From assembly GCA_964626685.1 (NCBI GenBank), contig CAZVJY010000001.1, positions 62,001 to 126,000 of the forward strand: 64,000 nt of DNA, in the 5' to 3' direction. The first letter of the stretch is position 1, and every line of letters starts with the position of its first letter. Positions 17,649-26,210 of the stretch are shown piece by piece. A program made the translations under genes and the position numbers. Under the pieces are notes generated by a model. That model was not told the origin of the DNA, did no database searches, and was given only the letters and a program-made list of their open reading frames with translations. This stretch comes from RGEC01 sp964626685. Its GTDB lineage: Bacteria > Bacteroidota > Bacteroidia > NS11-12g > UBA955.

Positions 17649-18428
17649 ATGCTTACCAATTACCGCATATACGGCGATTCAGGCCCTGCAGTTTACATAC
17701 TTCACGGCATTTTCGGCATGCTGGACAACTGGCATTATGCCGCCGGTATTTTAGGCAAAACCTGCAGGGTGGTGACCTTTGATGCCCGCAATCACGGGCG
17801 CAGTTTTCATGATGACGATGCCTCATTTGAGGCCATGGGTGAAGATTTACGGCAACTCATGGTGCATCTCGGCGATGAAAAAGCCATCATTATAGGCCAC
17901 AGTATGGGCGGCAAAACCGCCATGCTTTTTGCAGAACGACATCCTGAAATGGTTGAAGGCCTTATTGTAGCTGACATTGCTCCAAAATCATATCCGGCGG
18001 GCCATGGAGATTATTTCAAGGCATTCCGTGAAATAGATTTTAGCGCAGCACAAAGCCGGAGAGAGGCTGAAATCCTTTTTGAGCCCTACGCGCCTGATCC
18101 GGCGGTGCGGCAATTTCTGCTAAAAAACCTGGAACCCACAACCGGTGGAGGGTATCAGCTAAAAATCAACATTGAGGCGCTGGAGAAACATTACCCGGAT
18201 ATCATCGGAGACTTGCACCTGTCCAGAGGCTATGCAGGACCGTGCTTGTTTATCCGTGGTGAAAAAAGCGGATACATCAAAGACGAGGACATGAAAAACA
18301 TCCTCAACTTTTTCCCCAATGCCGTGCTGGAAACCATTCCTGCAGCAGGTCACTGGGTGCATGCAGATAATCCGGCTGCGTTTATATCCACAATATCTGA
18401 CTTTATTGTTGCACGTGCTCAGCCATAA
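17649..18428 (+). CDS. Alpha/beta hydrolase, YbfF-like esterase
   Basis: 259-aa cytoplasmic hydrolase. Visible elements are the oxyanion region HGIFGMLDNW, the nucleophile elbow GHSMGGKTAM (Ser), an acidic residue in the cap-to-core return, and the catalytic His in AAGHWVHADNP. Length and the LDNW motif resemble the YbfF/PHA-depolymerase-like esterase group. Upstream TACACTTCG, 3 nt before the ATG, is a degenerate -7-like sequence. Confidence 0.85.
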   Translation: MLTNYRIYGDSGPAVYILHGIFGMLDNWHYAAGILGKTCRVVTFDARNHGRSFHDDDASFEAMGEDLRQLMVHLGDEKAIIIGHSMGGKTAMLFAERHPEMVEGLIVADIAPKSYPAGHGDYFKAFREIDFSAAQSRREAEILFEPYAPDPAVRQFLLKNLEPTTGGGYQLKINIEALEKHYPDIIGDLHLSRGYAGPCLFIRGEKSGYIKDEDMKNILNFFPNAVLETIPAAGHWVHADNPAAFISTISDFIVARAQP

Positions 18429-18450
18429 ATCGCGTAGATTCGCAAAAGAA

Positions 18451-19215
18451 ATGCGCATCATTCTTGCCATTGCCTTGTCTTTTCTCTGTGCCTCACTGCC
18501 TGCGCAACCGGTACAGGGCCCCGCGCCTGCCCCCGGAAGCGGTTCGTTTCTGCTGTTGCGCGTTGGGGGCGGTTTTTACCTCACCGGGGCTGATCTGGCC
18601 AAAGGGTTTCCGCAGTTTGCAAGCCTGCCTGTGGGCTTGTATTACAAATCATCGAGCAACATAACCCTAGGGATTAACCACATGCCCTTTTGGGGCAACA
18701 AGGTAAAGTATAATAACCTGTTCGGTGACGTGATTGGCCCCAGCGGTGAAATACTCGACCAGAATGGCTTTCCCACTATCATTCGGTATTACATGCGCGG
18801 CAATTCCACCACCTTCACCGCAGGGAAACTCTTTGGCGGAAAACCGGGTAAGCCAGGCCAGTTTGAAGTTGCATTGGGTGCGGGATTCATGCAACATTAC
18901 GTAAAAATGCAGTTTGATGCCGGCAGAACGCCGCAGCTAGAGGGTGAATACACCAAAGGATATGACAGGCTCACCAACGGCTTGCAGCTAGTGCAGCATT
19001 TCCGCTGGCATTACCTGAATCCGGAAACCATAAGTTTGTTTGCAGGACTGGATGTTTCGCAGGGTTTTACAAAAAACCGGCGCAGCTGGAATTTCAGTGA
19101 CTACGGACCGGACAATAGCCTTCATTTTGATTTTTACACCGGTATATCCGCTGGCATTATCATTCCACTGAGTCTAAAATCACAGGCACAAGACAACCCC
19201 AAGTATTTTGACTGA
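18451..19215 (+). CDS. Predicted secreted or outer-membrane barrel-like protein
   Basis: 254 aa from the ATG at 18451, where a clean signal peptide begins (MRIILAIALSFLCASLPAQ); the longer frame from 18319 lies in the hydrolase gene. The mature part alternates polar and hydrophobic residues with many aromatics and Gly (VGGGFYLTGADL, FRWHYLNPETISLFAGLDVS), which fits a small beta-barrel. The stop overlaps the waaA start (TGATG), so the two are cotranscribed. TAGATTCG, 8 nt upstream, is a one-mismatch -7 box. Function unknown; an envelope role is inferred from the neighbour. Confidence 0.7.
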   Translation: MRIILAIALSFLCASLPAQPVQGPAPAPGSGSFLLLRVGGGFYLTGADLAKGFPQFASLPVGLYYKSSSNITLGINHMPFWGNKVKYNNLFGDVIGPSGEILDQNGFPTIIRYYMRGNSTTFTAGKLFGGKPGKPGQFEVALGAGFMQHYVKMQFDAGRTPQLEGEYTKGYDRLTNGLQLVQHFRWHYLNPETISLFAGLDVSQGFTKNRRSWNFSDYGPDNSLHFDFYTGISAGIIIPLSLKSQAQDNPKYFD

Positions 19216-20465
19216 TGTTTTACCCGCTCTTAATTTCACTGTACTTACTGGGATTAATTATTGCATCTCCTTTCCACCCAAAAGCACGAAAAATGCTGAA
19301 AGGACGGTGGCAGTGGCGGAAAAGAATGCGCAGGGCACTGCCTAAAAAAACCGGTAAACGTATTTGGTTTCACTGTGCCTCCCTTGGGGAATTTGAAATG
19401 ATACGGCCACTGCTGGACGCACTTAAAAAAGAACAACCGGAAACCGGAATTGTCATTTCATTTTTCTCTCCGTCGGGCTACGAACAGCGCAAAGATTATC
19501 CCTGCGACGGGGTTTTTTACCTGCCTTTGGATTTTGAAAGAAATGCAAAGCGCTGGTACCGCTACATTCAGCCCGACATAGCTGTTTTTGTAAAATATGA
19601 ATTCTGGCTACGCTACATGCAGCAAGGCCTGAAATACGGCTGTAAAATGGTGGCAGCAGGATGTTTATTCCGCGAAGAACAATTCGTATTTGAGCCCTGG
19701 GCAAAACCCTGGAAACACTGTTTGCAGGATTTTGACCGGGTATTTGTGCAAAATGAACAAAGCGCGGAAAAAGCACGTGCGGAAGGCCTTCGTAATATCA
19801 GCATCAGCGGAGACACCCGTTTTGACAGGGTACTTGACGTAATTCGCGAAACCGAACCCATGCCGGAAATTGCATTGTTCAAAGGCGAAAGCGTTCTCTG
19901 TGTGGCAGGCAGCTGCTGGCCGGCAGAAGAAAAATTGCTGCAGGAATTTTTCACAACCAATGGCATGCCGGTGAACCGAAAATTTGCGCTGGTTCCGCAC
20001 GATGTGAGCAAAAAACACATTCAGGAAATACAGAAACGTTTTTCAGCGTATCCATGTGTTACATACAGCGAATGGCAAAACGGTGCTGATGTATCCAAGG
20101 CCAAAATCTTGATTGTGGATTGCATCGGAAAACTAAACGGCATTTATGCCTATGCGGACGTTGCCATTATCGGCGGGGCATTTGGGAAAGGCCTGCACAA
20201 CATGCTGGAAGCCGCTTCCAGGGGAATCCCGGTTCTGTTTGGCCCAAAACACCAGAAATTCCCGGAGGCACAAGAAAGCATAGAATCAGGTTTTGGATAT
20301 GAATGTGAAGATTATAACACCTTTGAAAAACACCTGAAAAGTGGACTGGGCAACCCTGAATTCAGGGAATATGCCGGTAAAAAAGCGAAAAACTATATTA
20401 ATTCAAAAGCGGGTGCGACAAGACATGTGATGGAGTATCTGAATTATATTCTTCAGAAATCCTGA
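19215..20465 (+). CDS. waaA: 3-deoxy-D-manno-octulosonic acid transferase
   Basis: Transfers Kdo from CMP-Kdo to lipid A precursor at the inner membrane. The 416 aa have an N-terminal membrane anchor (PLLISLYLLGLIIASPF), the family stretch RIWFHCASLGEFEMIRPLL, FFSPSGYE, the ISGDTRFDRV segment at the domain junction and the C-terminal GGAFGKGLHNMLEAASRGIPVLFGP nucleotide-binding pattern of GT-B family GT30. It starts on the last base of the preceding gene's stop and abuts the convergent corA with no gap. Confidence 0.93.
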   Translation: MFYPLLISLYLLGLIIASPFHPKARKMLKGRWQWRKRMRRALPKKTGKRIWFHCASLGEFEMIRPLLDALKKEQPETGIVISFFSPSGYEQRKDYPCDGVFYLPLDFERNAKRWYRYIQPDIAVFVKYEFWLRYMQQGLKYGCKMVAAGCLFREEQFVFEPWAKPWKHCLQDFDRVFVQNEQSAEKARAEGLRNISISGDTRFDRVLDVIRETEPMPEIALFKGESVLCVAGSCWPAEEKLLQEFFTTNGMPVNRKFALVPHDVSKKHIQEIQKRFSAYPCVTYSEWQNGADVSKAKILIVDCIGKLNGIYAYADVAIIGGAFGKGLHNMLEAASRGIPVLFGPKHQKFPEAQESIESGFGYECEDYNTFEKHLKSGLGNPEFREYAGKKAKNYINSKAGATRHVMEYLNYILQKS

Positions 20466-21359
20466 TTACATTATTTTTCTTTTTCTGAACCAGATAAAAA
20501 TGGCAATACACACCAGTGCCATTAAGGAAAGCGCATAATAATACCCGTTTTTCCAGAGCAATTCAGGCATATATTTAAAGTTCATACCATACACACCTAC
20601 GATAAAGGTTAAAGGCAGGAAAAACGCAGAAAAAATAGTCAGCAGTTTCATCACGTCATTGGTTTTCCGCGAATTGATTGATAAATACGTATTCAATAAA
20701 TTAACCGAATTTTCCATAGTTTCCTCATAACCCAGAATCAAACCAAACAACCTGTCTTTCACATCCTGAAACGCTGTCTGCTGTGCATCCCTGAACTTTA
20801 TTTGATTTAAAACTCCCTGAGAAATCTGCAGCAATTTTTTTATTACGCGGGTTTTACTTTTATGAAAATACAGATCTTCCAGGGAAATACGTGAAAAATT
20901 GCGGAGAAAAATGATTTTTTCAATGTTGTCTACTTTGTCTGACAAATGCTTGAGTGGCGCATCATATGTTTGAAAAATGCGGCTCATTACCTCAATGATA
21001 AACTCCTCCGGATTACTTAAATCTTCGGGAAAAGGAATTTCCATAAAGGCGAAATGGTGCCTGCAAATGGTAATAACTTTTTCTCCGTTGTAAAAAAAGG
21101 AAACCTTACCGGAAACCTGCCCTACCGTATTGTTACGCTCCGGAATCTTGCTAAGCAAGGCCCTGAGAATTAAGAATTGGTACTTTTCCTGGTGCTCAAA
21201 TTTCGGGAGGTGTCCGGGCTGCAAACTATCGGTTAGCTGATAATCATTCAGGTTGTATTTTTCGGCAAAACGCTCTATGTTTTGCAAATCCGGATTGATA
21301 ATGTGAATCCAGGTAAAGCCGGAAAACACCTTTTCTGTAATCTGCTCGGGATGTTGCAT
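20466..21359 (-). CDS. corA: CorA-family magnesium/cobalt transporter
   Basis: Inner-membrane divalent-cation channel. From the ATG at 21357-21359 it is 297 aa; a GTG at 21377 is possible. A long cytoplasmic helical domain is followed by two C-terminal helices, with the selectivity motif YGMNF at the end of the first (FFLPLTFIVGVYGMNF) and a basic tail (FRKRKIM). The stop touches the waaA stop, so the two genes converge with no terminator between. Confidence 0.9.
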   Translation of the reverse strand: MQHPEQITEKVFSGFTWIHIINPDLQNIERFAEKYNLNDYQLTDSLQPGHLPKFEHQEKYQFLILRALLSKIPERNNTVGQVSGKVSFFYNGEKVITICRHHFAFMEIPFPEDLSNPEEFIIEVMSRIFQTYDAPLKHLSDKVDNIEKIIFLRNFSRISLEDLYFHKSKTRVIKKLLQISQGVLNQIKFRDAQQTAFQDVKDRLFGLILGYEETMENSVNLLNTYLSINSRKTNDVMKLLTIFSAFFLPLTFIVGVYGMNFKYMPELLWKNGYYYALSLMALVCIAIFIWFRKRKIM

Positions 21360-21409
21360 TATACATGCAATTAACACAAAAAAAGTACAGTAAGGGTAGC
21401 ACTGTGTAT

Positions 21410-21417
21410 TAAATTTG
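21410..21417 (+). promoter_or_regulatory. -7 box TAAATTTG, 5 nt before reductase gene
   Basis: Exact TAnnTTTG; CAGGC separates it from the ATG at 21423. Confidence 0.65.
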
Positions 21418-21422
21418 CAGGC

Positions 21423-22439
21423 ATGTCAGCAACCATAGAAACGGATATCATTATTATCGGTGCCGGACCGGTGGGTTTATTTACCGTTTTTGAGGCAGGT
21501 CTGTTGAAATTGCGCTGCCATTTGATTGACGCTTTGCCGCAGCCCGGCGGTCAGCTGACCGAGATTTACCCTAAAAAACCCATCTATGACATTCCCGGCT
21601 TTCCATCGGTGCTGGCGGGAGATCTGATTGACAACCTCATGGAACAGATTGCGCCATTCAAACCCGGCTTTACGCTGGGCGAAAGGGCTGAAAAAATACA
21701 ACAACTGGAGAACGGGCATTTTGAAGTCATTACCCATAAAGGTACGGTGCATCGGGCTCCCAACATTGCCATAGCGGGCGGTTTGGGCTGCTTTGAACCC
21801 CGTAAACCTCCCATTCCCGAACTGGAAAAATATGAAGAGCACGGGGTGGACTACATCGTGAAGGATCCCGAGAAATACCGTGGGAAGAAGCTGGTGATTG
21901 CGGGAGGTGGCGACAGCGCCCTGGACTGGAGCATTTTTTTGGCCGACCTGGCTTCGCACGTTACACTGATACATCGCAGAACCGAGTTCAGAGGACATCC
22001 TGATAGCGTGCAGAAGGTACTGGATATGGCTGCAATCGGGAAAATCAGCCTTATCACCAATGCGGAGGTAACAGAACTGAATGGCGTTCAAAATCTGGAA
22101 TCGGTTCTGGTAGATAAAGACAATGACGAATCGGTTGTACTGCAGGCAGATTACTTTTTGCCATTGTTTGGCCTGTCCCCTAAACTGGGCCCCATCGCAG
22201 ACTGGGGGCTGCAGATCAATAAAAATGCCATTGAGGTAAATACAGAAGACTACAGCACGCAGATTCCGGGCATTTATGCCGTTGGGGATATCAATACCTA
22301 TCCGGGCAAACTAAAGTTGATTCTGTGCGGTTTTCACGAGGCTACACTGATGGTTCAGAGTGCGTTTAAACGCATATATCCGAATAAGAATGTGGTGCTG
22401 AAGTACACCACGGTGAGCGGCGTACAAGGGTTCTCGTAG
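21423..22439 (+). CDS. Ferredoxin/flavodoxin--NADP reductase, thioredoxin-reductase-like
   Basis: FAD- and NADPH-dependent reductase of the YumC type. The 338 aa contain the FAD motif IIGAGPVGLFTVFEAGL at the N-terminus, the YPKKPIYDIPGFP stretch, the NAD(P) motif VIAGGGDSALDWSIFL (about 157-172) and the C-terminal GIYAVGDINTYPGK. The CxxC pair of true thioredoxin reductases is absent, which supports ferredoxin or flavodoxin as partner. Monocistronic, with its own promoter box. Confidence 0.9.
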   Translation: MSATIETDIIIIGAGPVGLFTVFEAGLLKLRCHLIDALPQPGGQLTEIYPKKPIYDIPGFPSVLAGDLIDNLMEQIAPFKPGFTLGERAEKIQQLENGHFEVITHKGTVHRAPNIAIAGGLGCFEPRKPPIPELEKYEEHGVDYIVKDPEKYRGKKLVIAGGGDSALDWSIFLADLASHVTLIHRRTEFRGHPDSVQKVLDMAAIGKISLITNAEVTELNGVQNLESVLVDKDNDESVVLQADYFLPLFGLSPKLGPIADWGLQINKNAIEVNTEDYSTQIPGIYAVGDINTYPGKLKLILCGFHEATLMVQSAFKRIYPNKNVVLKYTTVSGVQGFS

Positions 22440-22442
22440 GTG

Positions 22443-22528
22443 CGACCCCACCGGGGTCGGGAGTTTGTGGGCCTTGCCCACCCGTCGCTATCGCATCGGG
22501 TTAATGGCATGTGACCCCTCCGGGATCA
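22443..22528. repeat. Cluster of short palindromes (REP-like)
   Basis: Within 90 bp: CGACCCC-ACC-GGGGTCG (22443-22459, perfect), GTGGGC-CTT-GCCCAC (22467-22481, perfect), an imperfect CCCG...CGGG palindrome (22481-22500) and TGACCCC-TCC-GGGATCA (22512-22528, one mismatch). Three have a 3-nt loop. No T-run follows, so they do not look like ordinary terminators. The rest of the 22440-22664 gap is A+T rich and empty. Confidence 0.7.
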
Positions 22529-22664
22529 GGCGTGGTAATACCCGAAATATTGATATGCCTTAAACATTTGGAATCGTTATCTCTGTCAAATAATTGACTG
22601 ACTTACATAAAATAGACAATGGTGTTATGATAATATGTGACCATACGGATTTAAAGAAAAACCT

Positions 22665-23063
22665 TTAATTTTTTCCGTGATTTTTTATGAGATGAGATCC
22701 ATCATCAAGCAGTCCCATTTTGTATTGAAACATAATGCCCAGTTCATTGCTTTTATTTATCCATTTTTCAGCGTTGAGGCCCTCGTATTTCTCTTTGATT
22801 GCGGTGTGCAAATAATGCAACCACAATTCAAAATGCTTAGCTGTCAATCCCATTTTGGTGTGAGGCTCAAAAGCACTTCCACGGTAGGGATTATTTGCAG
22901 CATCAATATCCAGAACAAAGCACCAGAACATAAAAATGCGGGGTAAATGTTCTTCTAAATTTAAATGCGAAAATACCGGGGCCGTAAATTCATCCTCCAG
23001 CAATTTTCCATACTGCTCGCGCACCACCCATTCTACATCTGATTTATTGGTTATATCGGGCAT
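22665..23063 (-). CDS. Group III truncated haemoglobin
   Basis: 132-aa globin, haem-binding, likely acting on O2, NO or peroxide. The pattern fits group III (trHbIII): an N-terminal helix ending in a Tyr, then LPRIFMFWCFVLD, YRGSAFEPHTKMGLTAKHFELWLHYLHTAI with the proximal His, and a short C-terminal helix. No promoter box is visible upstream. The gap to the next gene (23064-23283) is very A+T rich with nothing recognisable. Confidence 0.85.
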   Translation of the reverse strand: MPDITNKSDVEWVVREQYGKLLEDEFTAPVFSHLNLEEHLPRIFMFWCFVLDIDAANNPYRGSAFEPHTKMGLTAKHFELWLHYLHTAIKEKYEGLNAEKWINKSNELGIMFQYKMGLLDDGSHLIKNHGKN

Positions 23064-23283
23064 TTGGGTTTATTGGATTATTTGCCTTCGATTTCATTAG
23101 ATAGACCAATGAATAAATGAAGGAGTGAAATAATTAATGATTTATTCGTTAATAGTTTATTGCTGATTTAAATGAAAACATTTAGCAAATTATTTTACAA
23201 ATTAAAAGATTGATTAATTAGTTTTAACGCATTGTAAGAATGCAATTTAAACTATACTGTAAACCATATACTGCTAACTGACA

Positions 23284-24141
23284 TCAGTGTGTTCTCGTCA
23301 TTTCTTCCGGTGTTACAATGATAAAATCCGCCAGGCCTTTATTTTCGGAATCCAGCGTTTTTAACTGCGTTTGCAGGGCTGTGCTGATGGTTACGATTTT
23401 CAGGGCAGGATTAAGCTTTTTCAGGTACCAGTAAATGCTCTGGTAATTGTTGCTGTGATAGGCCCCGTTGTAGTGAATGAAGATTTGTCCGGGCTTGTAA
23501 TTCTTAATTATAAAATGCGCCATGGTGGCATCTTTTATGGCCTGGGCTTTTGGCAGATTGGGTCCACCGTGCATGCCCACCGCTTTTCCAATATCAGCAT
23601 AGCAGGGTAAGGTACTGTCATACATTGGTGGCAGAGGCGCTATCCAGCTTTTTTGCAGGGCTGAAAGCGTATCCAGGGCTTCAAAACCGCCTCGAAATAC
23701 CGCACTGGCAAACTTCCGAGGAATATTGGTTGCCACAAACTGCATTCGTTTCTCACGGGCAAAATCCAGCAGGGGCTTATAATCTGTTTTGTAATTGGGC
23801 CAGGGCCTGGCGGTTTTTTGAAACTCTTTTTCAGGCAGGCTGTCGAATACGTAGCGATCCACAACCGTTTGCACATCGGCTTCAAACATTTCGGCGCCCA
23901 GCACCATGCTGGGGCGTTGTGAAAACACATCGCGGGTGCTTTCATACTGCAACCAGTGCACAATGGGATTATCGTGGTATTCACCAAAAAGCACCACATC
24001 CGCTCCCTGCATGGCTTTTAGCATCTGGCCATAGTTCGCTTTTTTGCCCTTGCCGCTAAACATGGCATAGGCGGGCTTGTCCTGCGCCCTTGCTGCAAAG
24101 GAACCAAACAATAAAGCGCTAATTATGAAGAGAGGCTTCAT
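23284..24141 (-). CDS. ChaN-like haem-binding family protein
   Basis: 285 aa from the ATG at 24139-24141, giving a signal peptide MKPLFIISALLFGSFAARAQ. The mature part has the ChaN/DUF399 pattern: VVLFGEYHDNPIVHWLQYE, SMVLGAEMFEADVQ, NIPRKFASAVFRGGFEAL and FIHYNGAYHSNNYQSIYWYLK. ChaN proteins bind haem and belong to the Tiki-like fold, some of which are metalloproteases. It starts 1 nt after the stop of the deoxyhypusine-synthase-like gene, so the two are cotranscribed. Confidence 0.82.
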   Translation of the reverse strand: MKPLFIISALLFGSFAARAQDKPAYAMFSGKGKKANYGQMLKAMQGADVVLFGEYHDNPIVHWLQYESTRDVFSQRPSMVLGAEMFEADVQTVVDRYVFDSLPEKEFQKTARPWPNYKTDYKPLLDFAREKRMQFVATNIPRKFASAVFRGGFEALDTLSALQKSWIAPLPPMYDSTLPCYADIGKAVGMHGGPNLPKAQAIKDATMAHFIIKNYKPGQIFIHYNGAYHSNNYQSIYWYLKKLNPALKIVTISTALQTQLKTLDSENKGLADFIIVTPEEMTRTH

Positions 24142-24142
24142 A

Positions 24143-25120
24143 TTACCAACCCAATACCCAGGCAAAAATCAGCGGTGCCACAATGGTAGCGTCGCTTTCT
24201 ACAATAAACTTGGGTGTATTCACATCCAGTTTGCCCCAGGTAATCTTCTCGTTGGGCACCGCACCGCTATAACTGCCGTAGCTGGTGGTGCTGTCGCTGA
24301 TCTGACAGAAATAGCTCCAGAAGGGCACATCATGCCATTCCAGATCCTGGTACATCATAGGCACTACACAAATGGGGAAATCGCCGGCAATACCGCCACC
24401 AATCTGGAAAAATCCTACACCCTTTCCGCTGCTGTTCTGGCGGTACCAGTCGGCCAGCCAAACCATGTATTCAATGCCGCTTTTCATGGTGCTTGCTTTC
24501 ATTTCATTTTTAATGATATAGCTGGCAAAAATGTTGCCCATGGTGCTGTCTTCCCAACCCGGAACGACTATAGGCAGGTTCTTTTCAGCGGCAGCCAGCA
24601 TCCAGCTGTTCTTGGGGTCTATTTCATAATACTGCTCCAGTTCGCCGGAAAGCAGCATTTTATACATGTATTCATGCGGAAAGTAGCGCTCACCTTTGTC
24701 GTCTGCATCTTTCCATACACCATGGATATGCTTTTGCAAACGGCGGAAGGCCTCTTCTTCGGGAATACAGGTATCGGTAACACGGTTGTAGTGGTTTTCC
24801 AGCAAATCCCATTCGTCCTGCGGGCTCAGGTCGCGGTAATGCGGTACCCGCTTGTAATGGCTATGGGCCACCAGGTTCATGATATCTTCTTCCAGATTGG
24901 CGCCGGTACAGCTGATGATATCAATTTTATCCTGACGAATCATTTCAGCAAGGCTTTTGCCAAGCTCTGCCGTACTCATGGCACCGGCCAGGGTAACCAT
25001 CATTTTCCCGCCCTCGGTGAGGTGTGTTTCATATCCTTTGGCAGCATCTACCAAAGCTGCTGCGTTGAAGTGCAAATAGTGTTTTTCTACAAACTGAGAA
25101 ATTGGACCTTTTTGTGTCAT
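24143..25120 (-). CDS. Deoxyhypusine-synthase-like protein
   Basis: 325 aa of the deoxyhypusine synthase family, which uses NAD and spermidine to transfer an aminobutyl group. Visible signatures are CTGANLEEDI, VPGWEDSTMGN, FFQIGGGIAGDFP and, near the C-terminus, YGSYSGAVPNEKITWGKLD, whose WGK Lys matches the catalytic lysine of eukaryotic DHS. Bacteria lack eIF5A, so members act on other substrates (for example homospermidine synthesis) or unknown ones. It is translationally close-coupled to the ChaN-like gene. Confidence 0.85.
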   Translation of the reverse strand: MTQKGPISQFVEKHYLHFNAAALVDAAKGYETHLTEGGKMMVTLAGAMSTAELGKSLAEMIRQDKIDIISCTGANLEEDIMNLVAHSHYKRVPHYRDLSPQDEWDLLENHYNRVTDTCIPEEEAFRRLQKHIHGVWKDADDKGERYFPHEYMYKMLLSGELEQYYEIDPKNSWMLAAAEKNLPIVVPGWEDSTMGNIFASYIIKNEMKASTMKSGIEYMVWLADWYRQNSSGKGVGFFQIGGGIAGDFPICVVPMMYQDLEWHDVPFWSYFCQISDSTTSYGSYSGAVPNEKITWGKLDVNTPKFIVESDATIVAPLIFAWVLGW

Positions 25121-25125
25121 GTCCG

Positions 25126-25133
25126 CAAAATTA
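25126..25133 (-). promoter_or_regulatory. -7 box TAATTTTG, 5 nt before DHS-like gene
   Basis: Exact TAnnTTTG on the minus strand; CGGAC separates it from the ATG at 25120. Confidence 0.65.
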
Positions 25134-25189
25134 CGATTTATTACACAGCAAATTGGGGGTAAAGTTGTTACTTTGTGGTATCGTTATTT

Positions 25190-25843
25190 ATGCGGTTAAA
25201 CAGAATAGTTCTTGTACTGGCAGCGATACTATCGCTCATGCAGACCCAGGGGTGTAAACACGAGCCTGTGATTGTGTTGACTGCTGCCGATTCTGCCATT
25301 TGTTTTGAGCGGGATATCCTACCCATTTTCGTAACAAACTGTGCAAAAAGTGGCTGCCATGATGCCGTTACAGCAGAAGAAGAATTGATTTTAAATTCAT
25401 GGCAGGGCATTATGGCCGGAGGCATTAAACCCGGCGATCCTTCGGAAAGCAAAATATTTGAAGAAATAAAAGGCCAAATGGGTGGACCCAAGTACGGGAA
25501 CCTAAACCGTGATCAAAAAATCCTGATTCAAAAATGGATTATGCTGGGAGCCAAAAACACCACAAACTGCACAACCGATTGCGATAGCTCACAATATAAA
25601 TTTTCAGCAAACATTCAACCGTTAATTAACAAATATTGCATCGGTTGCCATTCCTATCCCAATGCTTCGGCTTCTGTGGAACTTTCATCTCATTTAGGGG
25701 TTGCATTCGTAGCTAAAAACGGCACTTTGCTTAGCTGCCTTACACGCCCCACCAACTGGATGCCCAAAGGCGGAAACCGTCTTAGCGAATGTCAGATTAA
25801 ACAATTTGAGAAGTGGATTAAAGCCGGCGCTCCCAATGATTAA
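25190..25843 (+). CDS. Lipoprotein with cytochrome-c-like haem motifs
   Basis: 217 aa from the ATG at 25190, with a lipoprotein signal (LSLMQTQGC). Two similar domains follow: the first has DILPIFVTNCAKSGCHDA, a CX4CH rather than CX2CH, and the second NIQPLINKYCIGCHSYP, a normal CX2CH haem site. Each domain ends in a helix of the form KWIMLGAKN / KWIKAGAPN. An exported electron carrier or sensor is likely. It overlaps the next gene by 8 bp and is first in a three-gene operon. A one-mismatch -7 box (TTACTTTG, 25168-25175) lies 14 nt upstream. Confidence 0.8.
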   Translation: MRLNRIVLVLAAILSLMQTQGCKHEPVIVLTAADSAICFERDILPIFVTNCAKSGCHDAVTAEEELILNSWQGIMAGGIKPGDPSESKIFEEIKGQMGGPKYGNLNRDQKILIQKWIMLGAKNTTNCTTDCDSSQYKFSANIQPLINKYCIGCHSYPNASASVELSSHLGVAFVAKNGTLLSCLTRPTNWMPKGGNRLSECQIKQFEKWIKAGAPND

Positions 25844-26210
25844 GCCATTAAATTACTTTGTAATTATTGCTGCTACTATCTCATCGTGTTATTACGATAA
25901 CAAGGAAGAACTATATCCTGGACAGACAACATGCGACACAGTTAACGTAAGTTTTTCCAAAGATATTAAGCCATTAATTGATGCCCAGTGCGTGGGTTGC
26001 CACAATACGCAATCGCCTACCGCAGGAATTTCACTCTCTACCCACCCCGAAATTCAGGTGTATGCCAAAAGCGGTCAGCTGTATGGTGTTTTATCCTGGA
26101 TTACGCCCTTTACCGGCAGCAAACAAATGCCACCCAGTGGGCCCAAATGGAGCAACTGCAATTTGTCTAAATTAAAATCGTGGATTGATAAAGGTGCGCC
26201 GAATAATTAA
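25836..26210 (+). CDS. Mono-haem cytochrome-c-like lipoprotein
   Basis: 124 aa from the ATG at 25836, which overlaps the preceding stop. A lipoprotein signal (VIIAATISSC) precedes one domain with DIKPLIDAQCVGCHN, a CX2CH haem site, and the closing helix KLKSWIDKGAPNN, closely similar to the second domain of the gene upstream. A partial duplication of that gene is likely. It overlaps the start of the barrel gene by 17 bp. Confidence 0.8.
   Translation: MIKPLNYFVIIAATISSCYYDNKEELYPGQTTCDTVNVSFSKDIKPLIDAQCVGCHNTQSPTAGISLSTHPEIQVYAKSGQLYGVLSWITPFTGSKQMPPSGPKWSNCNLSKLKSWIDKGAPNN

Noticed and set aside
18319..18450. Longer start for the barrel-like protein
   Set aside because: Lies inside the hydrolase gene in another frame and would bury the clear signal peptide that starts at 18451.
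23550..24059. 169-aa plus-strand frame opposite the ChaN-like gene
   Set aside because: The opposite strand has a signal peptide and family motifs; this frame has neither.
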